Positions 46,575 to 54,940 of a stretch of 64,000 nucleotides of DNA are shown piece by piece. Location: assembly GCF_014842265.1 (NCBI RefSeq), contig NZ_JACYVI010000004.1, positions 124,001 to 188,000 of the forward strand, given 5' to 3'. Below the pieces are notes generated by a model. It was not told the origin of the DNA. It was given only the letters and a program-made list of their open reading frames with translations, and searched no databases. The translations under genes were made by a program, and so were the position numbers. Source of the stretch: Pseudomonas sp. CFBP 13711. Lineage in GTDB: Bacteria; Pseudomonadota; Gammaproteobacteria; Pseudomonadales; Pseudomonadaceae. How positions within the stretch are numbered: the stretch's first letter is position 1; the number at the start of each line of letters is the position of its first letter.

Positions 46575-47587
46575 ATTATTGGTGGGTCGCGGTTGCGGTT
46601 GTGGTGTTTTCGTTTGCGCTGACGCATGTATTGCGACGCTATGCGCTGCACAAAAGCTTGCTTGATATCCCGAACGGTAGAAGCTCTCACACCCTTCCGA
46701 CGCCACGGGGCGGCGGCGTGGCGATTGTCATCAGTTATCTGGTCGCGCTGGTCTGGATGCTATGGGCGGGGCTGATGGGCCGCGACCTGTTCCTGGCCAT
46801 GTTCGGCGCGGGCGCGTTGATCGCGGCGCTGGGGTTTCTCGACGATCACGGCCACATCGCCGCGCGATGGCGTCTGCTGGGGCATTTTTTCGCGGCGGCA
46901 TGGGCGTTGTTCTGGTTAGGCGGCCTTCCGGCAATCAGCGTGTTCGGCATGACCCTCGATCCGGGCTTGATCGTTAATGTGCTGACGGCGTTCTACCTGG
47001 TGTGGCTGCTCAATCTGTACAACTTCATGGACGGCATCGACGGCATCGCCAGCGTAGAGGCAATCTGTGTCTGCGTTGGCGCTGCGATCATCTACGCCCT
47101 GAGCGGCGTTGCCACTCTGGTGTGGCTGCCGATCCTGTTGGCGTGCGCCGTCGCGGGCTTTCTGTTCTGGAATTTTCCTCCGGCGAAGATCTTCATGGGC
47201 GACGCCGGCAGCGGATTCCTCGGCATTATGCTCGGTTGTCTGTCACTGCAGGGGGCGTGGATTTCCTCGCAGTTCTTGTGGGTATGGCTTATTCTCCTCG
47301 GGGTTTTCATCGTAGACGCTACAGTAACCCTCATCCGTCGGCTCGTTCGGGGCGACAAGGTCTATGAGGCGCACAGAAGTCATGCTTATCAATTCGCCTC
47401 GCGACGATTTGGCAAGCACCTTCCGGTGACGTCCGCAGTCGGTGTAATCAATCTGTGCTGGCTGTTGCCGGTCGCTGTGTGTGTCGCCCGTTTCGGGCTG
47501 GATGGCGCACTCGGCGTGATCATTGCTTACGCTCCTCTGCTCGCTCTGGCAGTCATCTTTAAAGCAGGGGCGCTTGAAAAGGGCTGA
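46571..47587 (+). CDS. wbpL: O-antigen initiating glycosyltransferase, WbpL-like
   Basis: 338 residues, 10-11 transmembrane helices. Member of the WecA/MraY/WbpL family that moves a sugar-1-phosphate from UDP to undecaprenyl phosphate. Family motifs are present: GRSSHTLPTPRGGG, the Asp-rich LGFLDDHGH, NLYNFMDGIDGIAS, FPPAKIFMGDAGSGFLG and the cytosolic His block AHRSHAYQ. Coupled to the upstream epimerase. In P. aeruginosa WbpL starts both the A- and B-band chains. Confidence 0.93.
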   Translation: MNYWWVAVAVVVFSFALTHVLRRYALHKSLLDIPNGRSSHTLPTPRGGGVAIVISYLVALVWMLWAGLMGRDLFLAMFGAGALIAALGFLDDHGHIAARWRLLGHFFAAAWALFWLGGLPAISVFGMTLDPGLIVNVLTAFYLVWLLNLYNFMDGIDGIASVEAICVCVGAAIIYALSGVATLVWLPILLACAVAGFLFWNFPPAKIFMGDAGSGFLGIMLGCLSLQGAWISSQFLWVWLILLGVFIVDATVTLIRRLVRGDKVYEAHRSHAYQFASRRFGKHLPVTSAVGVINLCWLLPVAVCVARFGLDGALGVIIAYAPLLALAVIFKAGALEKG

Positions 47588-47681
47588 GCCCGGACATTGG
47601 CGCTGATGCTGTTGATCCGATTCCCCCGCGGGGCAGGAATCAATGGCCGGTGCAGGGGTCGACTGAAAGGAGTTTGAACGC

Positions 47682-49691
47682 GTGCTTGAGGGGATGATGG
47701 GAAAAATACGCACTTCGCTGCTGGCGCTGCCTCGCCGGCACAAGCGGATCATGCAGGTCGCCGCAGACGTGTGTCTGATCTGGTTCGCGTTGTGGATGGC
47801 GTTTGTCGTCCGCCTGGGCATCGATGAACTCATCAACCCCCTGGAAATCCATACCTGGCTGTTCGCAAGCGCGCCCGTGGTGGCGATCCCGTTGTTCATT
47901 CGTTTCGGCATGTACCGCGCGGTGATGCGCTATTTCGGCAACGACGCCCTTATCGCGATCATCAAAGCCGTCAGCCTGTCGGCCCTGATTCTCGGGGTCG
48001 TGGTCTATCTCTATAGCAACCACCAGCATGTGGTGCCGCGGTCGGTGATGTTCAATTACTGGTGGCTGAGCATGGTCATGATCGGTGGCCTGCGCCTGGC
48101 GATGCGTCAGTATTTTCTCGGTGACTGGTTTTCCGCCGCTCGCCATGTGCCCTTTGCAACCCGCGACGATGGCCTGCCAAAAGTCGCCATCTACGGTGCC
48201 GGCGCGGCAGGTAACCAATTGGTCGCTGCACTGCGCATGGGCCGGTCGATGCGTCCGGTAGCGTTCATCGATGACGACGACTCGATCTCCAACCGGGTCA
48301 TTTCCGGGCTGCTGGTCTATAAGCCCAAGCACATTCAGCAGATGATCGACGTCACCGGCGCCCAGGAAATCCTGCTGGCGATTCCGTCGTCGGCACGAGC
48401 CCGTCGCCGGGAAATCCTCGGCTTCCTGGAAGGCTTCCCGCTGCATGTTCGCAGCGTACCGAATTTCTCTGATCTGGCGGCAGGCCGGGTGAAGGTGGAC
48501 GATCTTCAGGAAGTCGACATCGCTGACCTGCTCGGGCGCGACGCCGTGCCTGCGCAAGAGGAACTGCTCGAACACTGCATCAAGAACCAGTGCGTTCTGG
48601 TCACCGGGGCAGGGGGGTCAATCGGTTCGGAGCTGTGCCGGCAGATCCTGCTGTTGAAGCCGACCACGCTGTTGCTGCTTGATCACAGCGAATTCAACCT
48701 GTACACGATTCTTACCGAGCTGGAGCGGCGGGTGGCCCGCGAGTCGCTCAAGGTCAAACTGCTGCCGATCCTGGGCTCCATTCGCAATCACGCCAAGCTG
48801 CTGGATGTGATGAAGACCTGGCAGGTCAACACCGTGTACCACGCGGCGGCCTACAAGCATGTGCCAATGGTCGAGCACAACATCGCCGAAGGCGTGCTCA
48901 ACAACGTGGTCGGTACGCTTAACGCGGCCCAAGCGGCGCTGCAGGCGGGCGTGGCCAACTTCGTGCTGATTTCCACCGACAAGGCCGTGCGTCCGACCAA
49001 TGTGATGGGCAGCACCAAGCGCCTGGCCGAGCTGACGTTGCAGGCACTGAGCCGGGAAACCGCGCCGGTCATGTTCGGCGACCGCTCCAATGTGCATCAG
49101 GTCAACAAGACGCGATTCATCATGGTGCGATTCGGCAACGTACTGGGTTCATCCGGCTCGGTGATTCCGCTGTTCCATCAGCAGATTAAATCCGGTGGGC
49201 CGCTGACGGTGACGCACCCGAAAATCACCCGCTACTTCATGACCATCCCGGAAGCGGCGCAGTTGGTGATCCAGGCCGGTTCCATGGGGCAGGGCGGTGA
49301 CGTCTTCGTGCTCGACATGGGCGAGCCGGTGCGCATCATCGAGCTGGCCGAGAAGATGGTGCACCTGTCGGGCCTGAGCATCCGCTCGGAGCACAATCCC
49401 CAAGGCGACATTGCCATTGAGTTCACCGGGCTGCGCCCTGGCGAGAAACTCTATGAGGAGCTGTTGATCGGCAACAACGTGGCGGCGACTCGCCACCCGA
49501 TGATCATGAGCGCGCAGGAAGACTTTCTGTCGTGGGACGTCTTCAAGCAGAGCCTCTCGCAGCTGCTCAAGGCACTGGACGACGACGATTACACCCGCGT
49601 TCGGCAGATCCTCGGCGACACCGTCGCTGGCTATGCGCCAGAGGGCGATATCGTCGACTGGATTCATCAGCAGCGTCGCCGGGAACCGTAG
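47682..49691 (+). CDS. wbpM: Nucleotide-sugar 4,6-dehydratase/epimerase, WbpM-like
   Basis: 669 residues from GTG 47682, because AAAGGAG lies 9 nt upstream; ATG 47694 and 47697 are alternatives. Four N-terminal transmembrane helices, a first Rossmann domain (AIYGAGAAGNQLVAALRMG) and a C-terminal SDR domain (VTGAGGSIGSELCRQIL) with DKAVRPTNVMGSTKR, where Met replaces the classical Tyr as in WbpM/FlaA1. Converts UDP-GlcNAc to a 4-keto-6-deoxy sugar for QuiNAc/FucNAc residues. Last gene of the O-antigen locus here. Confidence 0.94.
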   Translation: MLEGMMGKIRTSLLALPRRHKRIMQVAADVCLIWFALWMAFVVRLGIDELINPLEIHTWLFASAPVVAIPLFIRFGMYRAVMRYFGNDALIAIIKAVSLSALILGVVVYLYSNHQHVVPRSVMFNYWWLSMVMIGGLRLAMRQYFLGDWFSAARHVPFATRDDGLPKVAIYGAGAAGNQLVAALRMGRSMRPVAFIDDDDSISNRVISGLLVYKPKHIQQMIDVTGAQEILLAIPSSARARRREILGFLEGFPLHVRSVPNFSDLAAGRVKVDDLQEVDIADLLGRDAVPAQEELLEHCIKNQCVLVTGAGGSIGSELCRQILLLKPTTLLLLDHSEFNLYTILTELERRVARESLKVKLLPILGSIRNHAKLLDVMKTWQVNTVYHAAAYKHVPMVEHNIAEGVLNNVVGTLNAAQAALQAGVANFVLISTDKAVRPTNVMGSTKRLAELTLQALSRETAPVMFGDRSNVHQVNKTRFIMVRFGNVLGSSGSVIPLFHQQIKSGGPLTVTHPKITRYFMTIPEAAQLVIQAGSMGQGGDVFVLDMGEPVRIIELAEKMVHLSGLSIRSEHNPQGDIAIEFTGLRPGEKLYEELLIGNNVAATRHPMIMSAQEDFLSWDVFKQSLSQLLKALDDDDYTRVRQILGDTVAGYAPEGDIVDWIHQQRRREP

Positions 49692-49890
49692 ACGCTCGCG
49701 TTCCGGAAACCTTTTCTTACGCAGCGACATGGGGCACTGAAACGAGCGCGAGGCCCGGCTGTAGGGGGGCCTGCGAGTCAGTACATATTCGGTCACCGAT
49801 CCCTGCGTTGACGGTCTGTCGCCATCGGCTAGGTTTGGGAAGCAGCTCAGGAATGCTGCTTCCACTTACGATGCCCATGGAGCATGACTC

Positions 49891-50235
49891 ATGCGTACTT
49901 CTTATCTGTCCTCCCTGATCTTCGCGCTGCTGGCGGGTACGTCCCTCGCTGTGACTGCCGCGCCTTCTGCCACCCCTGCCGTCACCCCGGCAGACGCCAC
50001 CCAACCTGCCATTTCCGCGCCAGCGGGTGCGCAGGGCTCAAAGGTTAATCTCAACGCCGCGAGTGCGGAAACCCTTCAGAAAGAGCTGTCCGGGATTGGC
50101 GCAGCCAAAGCCAACGCCATCGTGGCTTACCGTGAAGAACACGGCGGGTTCACGGCCGTGGATGAGTTGATCGAAGTGAAGGGCATCGGCAAGGCGCTGC
50201 TGGACAAGAACCGCGACAAGCTGGCAATTGACTGA
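49891..50235 (+). CDS. ComEA-type helix-hairpin-helix protein
   Basis: 114 residues with a signal peptide ([16 protein letters not shown]), an Ala/Pro/Thr linker, and one helix-hairpin-helix DNA-binding domain: [35 protein letters not shown] repeat followed by [19 protein letters not shown]. Periplasmic DNA binding during uptake is the role of ComEA, but no other competence genes are near. Same place after wbpM as PA3140 in P. aeruginosa. Confidence 0.9.
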   Translation: MRTSYLSSLIFALLAGTSLAVTAAPSATPAVTPADATQPAISAPAGAQGSKVNLNAASAETLQKELSGIGAAKANAIVAYREEHGGFTAVDELIEVKGIGKALLDKNRDKLAID

Positions 50236-50249
50236 GACCCCATGAGCCC

Positions 50250-50277
50250 AAGGCCGATCTTTTGATCGGCCTTTTTT
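50250..50277 (+). terminator. Rho-independent terminator of comEA
   Basis: AAGGCCGATC, loop TTTT, GATCGGCCTT then a T tract; a perfect 10-bp stem, 15 bp after the stop. Confidence 0.95.
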
Positions 50278-50325
50278 ATGCCCTTCATGACTCCAGGCGC
50301 ACCGTTTACCCACCAACATAGAAAA

Positions 50326-50339
50326 ATGTCGACCGACAT
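50326..50339. promoter_or_regulatory. Operator ATGTCG-N2-CGACAT before the SDR-fabF pair
   Basis: Perfect 6-bp inverted repeat with a 2-bp centre, 68 bp before the SDR start, followed by an AT-rich stretch suited to a promoter. A 12/14 match occurs in front of the nearby tetR gene. Confidence 0.7.
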
Positions 50340-50406
50340 ATTATTTTTTAAATTACGGGCGTAATATCCCTCCGCAGCTACGCTCACTTTCCCACGGAGA
50401 ACGTTC

Positions 50407-51210
50407 ATGACTACTCAGACTCAAGGCAAAGCTGTCATCACCGGCGCGTCGTCGGGCATTGGCTTCACCTATGCGGACCGCCTGGCGCAGCGCGGATTTG
50501 ATCTGCTGCTGGTGGCCCGTGACCAGTCGCGACTGGAAGCACTGGCGACGGATCTGCGCGCAAAACATTCGATCAATGTCGAGGTGATCAAAGCCGACTT
50601 GACCCAGCCCGCCGATGTCAGCGTCCTTGAGCAGCGTCTGCGCTCGGACGCATCGCTCACGCTGCTGGTGAACAACGCCGGAGTTGCGCTGAGCACGCCC
50701 CTCGCCGAATCGGATCTGGGCGAAGTGGACCGCCTGATTCAACTCAACATCGTTGCGCTGACCCATCTGGCGTCCGCCGCAGCCGCCGGTTTTGCGGCGC
50801 GCGGTACCGGGGCGATCATCAATATTGCGTCCGTGGTGCCACTGTTGCCGGAGCGCTTCAACGCGGTGTACGCCGCCAGCAAGGCTTATGTGTTGAGCCT
50901 GACCCAGTCGCTCGCTGCCGAGATGAGCGAAAAGGGCGTGCAGGTTCAAGCCGTGCTGCCCGGCGCCACTCGCACTGAAATCTGGGAGCGCGCCGGTCTG
51001 GACATCAACGCCTTCCCGCCGGAAATGGTCATGGACGTCAACGAGATGGTCGACGCTTCGCTGGCCGGGTTCGATCAGAAAGAGCTGATCACCATTCCAT
51101 CGTTGTCGGATGCCGCTGACTGGCAGGCCTTCACCCAGGCACGCCTGGCGCTGGGCCCGAATCTGTCGCTGCAGCACGCGGCGCAACGTTATAAAACGGC
51201 TGGCGCTTAA
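50407..51210 (+). CDS. SDR-family oxidoreductase
   Basis: 267 residues. Cofactor loop ITGASSGIGFTYADRLA, NAG motif LVNNAGVALS, catalytic Ser in INIASVVPL and YxxxK in AVYAASKAYVLSL. It is followed after 40 bp by a FabF-type ketosynthase, so a 3-ketoacyl reductase role in a side fatty-acid pathway is plausible, but the sequence is of the DltE/YqjQ-like general group. A candidate TetR operator sits in its promoter. Confidence 0.87.
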   Translation: MTTQTQGKAVITGASSGIGFTYADRLAQRGFDLLLVARDQSRLEALATDLRAKHSINVEVIKADLTQPADVSVLEQRLRSDASLTLLVNNAGVALSTPLAESDLGEVDRLIQLNIVALTHLASAAAAGFAARGTGAIINIASVVPLLPERFNAVYAASKAYVLSLTQSLAAEMSEKGVQVQAVLPGATRTEIWERAGLDINAFPPEMVMDVNEMVDASLAGFDQKELITIPSLSDAADWQAFTQARLALGPNLSLQHAAQRYKTAGA

Positions 51211-51250
51211 CGGTGTCGGCGACTGCCAAAAATGAGGAAAAGGTGAACCC

Positions 51251-52525
51251 ATGAGCGAGCGTCGCATCGTAGTGACGGGTATGGGGCTGGTGACGCCATT
51301 GGGCTCCGGCGTCGAAGCGGTATGGAAGCGATTGCTTGAAGGCCGCTCCGGCATTGTGAAGTTGCCTGAGCAGATGGTGGCTGACCTGGCAGGCAAGGTC
51401 GGCGGCCCGGTGCCGACCCTGGAGCAAGACCCTGAAGCCGGGTTCGACGCTGACGCCGCCGCGCCGCCCAAGGAGCAGAAGAAGATGGACCGCTTCATCC
51501 TGTTTGCCCTGGGCGCTGCGCAGCAGGCGGTCAAACAGGCAGGCTGGGCGCCATCGACTGAAGAGGAGCGGGAGCGTACTGCGACCATCATTGGCGCCGG
51601 CGTAGGTGGTTTTGGTGCAATCGCCGAGGCGGTTCGCATTACGGATACCCGTGGGCCGCGACGCTTGTCGCCGTTCACCATTCCTTCGTTTCTGGTGAAT
51701 CTGGCGGCCGGGCATGTGTCGATCCAGCACGGTTTCAAAGGCCCGCTGGGCGCGCCGGTGACGGCGTGTGCGGCGGGTGTTCAGGCGATCGGCGATGCCG
51801 CGCGGCTGATCCGCAACGGCGAAGCGGACGTGGCCATCTGCGGTGGCGCCGAAGCCTGCATTGATCGCGTTGCTCTGGGTGGTTTTGCTGCGGCGCGGGC
51901 GCTTTCCAATGGCTTCAATGACACACCGGAACGCGCCTCACGGCCCTTCGACCGTGACCGCGACGGCTTCGTCATGGGCGAGGGCGCAGGGATCATCGTC
52001 ATCGAAACCCTGGAGCACGCACTCGCTCGCGGTGCAACGCCCATCGTTGAACTGGTCGGTTACGGCACCAGCGCGGACGCCTATCACCTGACGGCCGGGC
52101 CTGAAGATGGCAGTGGTGCGCGTCGGGCGATGCAGGCAGCGATTCGGCAGGCCGGCATTCAGCCCTCCGATGTCCAGCACGTCAACGCCCATGCCACGTC
52201 CACCCCGGTGGGCGACAAGGGTGAAATGGCCGCGATCAAAACGGTGTTCGGCGACCAGAATGGCGTCGCCGTGACGTCGACCAAATCAGCTACCGGGCAC
52301 TTGCTCGGCGCGGCAGGCGGAATCGAGGCGATCTTCACGGCATTGGCGATCCGCGATCAGATCGCGCCGATGACCCTCAATCTGGAGAACCCTGACGAGG
52401 CGGCAGCAGGCATCGACATCGTCCATGGCAAGGCGCGTCCGATGAACATCGAATACGCACTGTCCAACGGTTTTGGCTTCGGGGGTGTGAACGCCAGCGT
52501 GCTGTTTCGTCGCTGGCATTCCTGA
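51251..52525 (+). CDS. Beta-ketoacyl-ACP synthase II, accessory copy
   Basis: 424 residues with the complete condensing triad Cys173 (VTACAAGVQ), His314 (NAHATSTPVGD) and His350 (KSATGHLLGAAGG). KAS II/FabF architecture and length. The housekeeping fabF normally sits with acpP and fabG; this one is instead paired with an SDR gene and a convergent tetR, so it is an accessory, regulated copy. It may extend or adapt acyl chains under inducing conditions. Gene symbol left blank because paralogy is likely. Confidence 0.9.
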   Translation: MSERRIVVTGMGLVTPLGSGVEAVWKRLLEGRSGIVKLPEQMVADLAGKVGGPVPTLEQDPEAGFDADAAAPPKEQKKMDRFILFALGAAQQAVKQAGWAPSTEEERERTATIIGAGVGGFGAIAEAVRITDTRGPRRLSPFTIPSFLVNLAAGHVSIQHGFKGPLGAPVTACAAGVQAIGDAARLIRNGEADVAICGGAEACIDRVALGGFAAARALSNGFNDTPERASRPFDRDRDGFVMGEGAGIIVIETLEHALARGATPIVELVGYGTSADAYHLTAGPEDGSGARRAMQAAIRQAGIQPSDVQHVNAHATSTPVGDKGEMAAIKTVFGDQNGVAVTSTKSATGHLLGAAGGIEAIFTALAIRDQIAPMTLNLENPDEAAAGIDIVHGKARPMNIEYALSNGFGFGGVNASVLFRRWHS

Positions 52526-52584
52526 GAGGCATCGCTGAAACAAGCGTGACGCTTCCCTGCCAAGAAAGGGCAGGGAAGTGAGCG

Positions 52585-53148
52585 TCAGCCTTCGATCAGC
52601 TGCTTGAGCTGATCGCGGGTGGTTTCCAGAATTCGCTCGGCCAGCGCCGGATCTTTTGCGCTCCGCGCCAGCACCATGGCCCCCACCAGCCCGGACATCA
52701 GCATTACGCTCTTGTCGCTGTTTTGCCCATCGGCTGGCATGCCTGCTTCGAGGGTGGCGAGCATGCGGTTGATCAACTCGTCGGTAATCTCGCTCGGTTG
52801 CCCGCGCTGGCCCAGCTCGGATGCCATGGTCGGTAGCGGGCAGCCCTTTTCCGGGTGATCGCGATGGGCGGTCGACAGGTACATGTCAATGAACGCCTGG
52901 GTCGAGCTGTCTTCGGCCAGTTTCTCGGCGCGTGAGGCCTGCAGCTGGTCGACGGCGCAGCGCAGGGATTTCTCGACCAGATCATCCTTGGATTTGAAGT
53001 GGGCATAAAAACCACCGTGGGTCAGGCCCAATGCCTTCATCAAAGGCTGCAAACCGGTGGCGCCGATGCCGTCACGGCGAAAGCGTGCGGCGGCTTCCTG
53101 AAGGATGCGCTGGTGGGTCTGGGCTTTGTGATCTTCGGCGTAACGCAT
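52585..53148 (-). CDS. TetR-family repressor of the SDR-fabF unit
   Basis: 187 residues from ATG 53148, with the ribosome site GGAGGCTCG; the longer frame to 53277 passes through the promoter. HTH at about 20-50 (LQPLMKALGLTHGGFYAHFKSKDDLV). The C-terminal domain has CPLPTMASELGQRG, typical of the AcuR/NemR-like branch with a reactive-looking Cys. A degenerate copy of the ATGTCG palindrome lies 31-44 bp before the start, suggesting autoregulation and joint control of SDR-fabF. Confidence 0.88.
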   Translation of the reverse strand: MRYAEDHKAQTHQRILQEAAARFRRDGIGATGLQPLMKALGLTHGGFYAHFKSKDDLVEKSLRCAVDQLQASRAEKLAEDSSTQAFIDMYLSTAHRDHPEKGCPLPTMASELGQRGQPSEITDELINRMLATLEAGMPADGQNSDKSVMLMSGLVGAMVLARSAKDPALAERILETTRDQLKQLIEG

Positions 53149-53178
53149 GGAGCGAGCCTCCTGACTGTGGCTCTTGAA

Positions 53179-53192
53179 ATGGTGATCGACAT
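53179..53192. promoter_or_regulatory. Degenerate operator before tetR
   Basis: ATGGTG-AT-CGACAT, matching the perfect palindrome at 50326 in 12 of 14 positions when the N2 centre is counted loosely; read on the minus strand both share AAAAATGTCGA. Confidence 0.5.
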
Positions 53193-53287
53193 TTTTACAC
53201 GGATGACCCGCCGGCGCAGTACCCACGTTGTCACGCGTGTCGCCACCGGTCAGAAGGCCCACGCCAGACGGCCTCACTCATGCGCAG

Positions 53288-54055
53288 CTATTTGGGACCC
53301 ATCATCTTCGCCAGTGCCTCAGGCCGAGGTGCGCCTTGTTGCTGCTGAACGTGTCCGGCTTCGTCCTTGTAGAAGATCGACGGGGTGGCTGACAGGCCCA
53401 TGTCTTCGATCAGTTTCATGTTGGCGTCGAGTTTGGCCTGGATGTCTTTGGGAATGATCTGCATGGCTTTGAGCGTGCTGGCTTTGCCCGCCTGTTCGTG
53501 GTTATGCAAGGCCACTTCCGGGTTCGCGTCGGCCAGCAGGCTCGCGGCTTTGGCGGCGCTGTCTTCGCGGATCACGCCGACCATGATGTGACGCAATTGC
53601 ACGTTGCCGGACTTCACCCAAGGCCGCGCCTGCTCCCAGAATAGGTTGCAGTATGGGCAGTTGGCGTCGCTGAACAGGTAGATGACTTTGGGCGCGGTTT
53701 TGGCGCCGTCGGCGATCCAGGTGCTGTTTTCCATGCGACTCCACATCGCCTCGGCCATCGGCCCATAGACCAGCTTCTGCAGGGGCGCGGTGCTCAGGTC
53801 CTCGCCCTTTTCATCGAACAGATTGCCGGCCAGCACGTGCGTACCGTCAGGGGTCAGGTACAGCGCCATGCCTTGATTCTGATACTCGGCGGCATAACCC
53901 TTCAGCCCGCCCGGTGCGTCGAAGCTACCTTTGATGGTTGCGCCCTTGGCTTCGAGCGCCTTGATCGGGGCGGGGAGATCTTCGGCGTGGACCCGCGCGC
54001 CTGGCAGGCTGAGCGAAACGGCGATGGCGATAAGCGCAGGGCGCATGAAGTTCAT
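53288..54055 (-). CDS. dsbG: Thiol:disulfide isomerase/chaperone DsbG
   Basis: 255 residues, signal peptide (ALIAIAVSLSLPGARVHA), N-terminal dimerisation domain (about 25-90), and a thioredoxin domain with CPYC at Cys133-Cys136 (SDANCPYCNLFW) and cis-Pro in SATPSIFYKDEAG. Protects single cysteines and isomerises disulfides in the periplasm. Divergent from a DsbRS-type system as PA2476 is near PA2479-2480; the dsbD2/dsbE partners of that operon are not in this window. Confidence 0.92.
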   Translation of the reverse strand: MNFMRPALIAIAVSLSLPGARVHAEDLPAPIKALEAKGATIKGSFDAPGGLKGYAAEYQNQGMALYLTPDGTHVLAGNLFDEKGEDLSTAPLQKLVYGPMAEAMWSRMENSTWIADGAKTAPKVIYLFSDANCPYCNLFWEQARPWVKSGNVQLRHIMVGVIREDSAAKAASLLADANPEVALHNHEQAGKASTLKAMQIIPKDIQAKLDANMKLIEDMGLSATPSIFYKDEAGHVQQQQGAPRPEALAKMMGPK

Positions 54056-54148
54056 GGGGTGGTCCTTGCAGAGAGGAGGCAGACATGCGCTGATGCTGCG
54101 GGATGAGTGTGTGCAGCGCGTGCTCGGTTGCCCGATGCTGCGCAGTGG

Positions 54149-54219
54149 CGATTAACAGTCGATTAACCCTACGGGGCGCGTCGCGTCTGCGGCGGCTGGT
54201 GCATAATCCGCCGTTAATC
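54149..54219. promoter_or_regulatory. GATTAAC repeats, probable DsbR sites
   Basis: CGATTAAC at 54149-54156 and again at 54160-54167, an 11-bp direct repeat as bound by OmpR-family dimers, and an inverted GTTAATC at 54213-54219. They lie between dsbG and the regulator gene. CATAAT at 54202 could be the -10 for the regulator, placing the pair near -45 to -65. Confidence 0.65.
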
Positions 54220-54256
54220 CCTCTGCGCTTCAATCGCCTTTTTTTCGGGGCCGACC

Positions 54257-54940
54257 ATGCACGTACTGCTTTGTGAAGACGACGACCTGATTGCCAGCGG
54301 CATCGTCGCGGGCCTCGACGCCCAGGGCCTGACGGTGGATCGCGTGGCCACGGCCTCGTCGGCGCGGGCGATGCTGTCGGCCGCACATTTCGACGTGATG
54401 ATTCTCGACCTCGGCCTGCCCGATGAAGATGGCCTGAAGCTGTTGCGGCAGTTGCGCCAGCAGGGGGTCGAAATCCCGGTGCTGATTCTCACCGCTCGCG
54501 ACACCGTGACCGACCGCGTCGACGGCTTGCAGGCCGGGGCGGACGATTACCTGCTCAAGCCCTTCGACCTGCGTGAACTCAGCGCGCGCCTGCACACCCT
54601 GGTGCGCCGCATGGCCGGGCGCAGCGTCAACGTGATCGAACACGGCGTGCTCAGCTACAACCCGAGCAGCCGGGAAACCCGCCTTGCCGGTCAGCCGGTT
54701 GATCTCTCCCGCCGTGAACAGGCCCTGTTACAAGCGTTACTCAACAACAGCGGTCGCGTGCTTTCTGGCGAACAGTTAAAGGACTGCGTGTACGGCTTCG
54801 GCGACGAAGTCGAGAGCAACGCCCTTAACGTTCACATTCATCACCTGCGACGCAAACTGGGCGGCGGCATCATCGAAACCGTGCGCGGTCTGGGCTATCG
54901 CCTCGGCCCGGCCGGCCTTGATTCGGAGTCAGCGCCATGA
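54257..54940 (+). CDS. dsbR: OmpR-family response regulator, DsbR-like
   Basis: 227 residues. Receiver domain with acidic pocket CEDDD, phospho-Asp51 (ILDLGLPDEDG) and Lys in YLLKPFDLREL; winged-helix DNA-binding domain from about 130 ending VRGLGYRLG. Of the QseB/PmrA branch. Divergent from dsbG, as PA2479 (DsbR), reported to activate dsb genes and copper tolerance. Its TGA overlaps the kinase ATG (ATGA). Confidence 0.88.
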   Translation: MHVLLCEDDDLIASGIVAGLDAQGLTVDRVATASSARAMLSAAHFDVMILDLGLPDEDGLKLLRQLRQQGVEIPVLILTARDTVTDRVDGLQAGADDYLLKPFDLRELSARLHTLVRRMAGRSVNVIEHGVLSYNPSSRETRLAGQPVDLSRREQALLQALLNNSGRVLSGEQLKDCVYGFGDEVESNALNVHIHHLRRKLGGGIIETVRGLGYRLGPAGLDSESAP

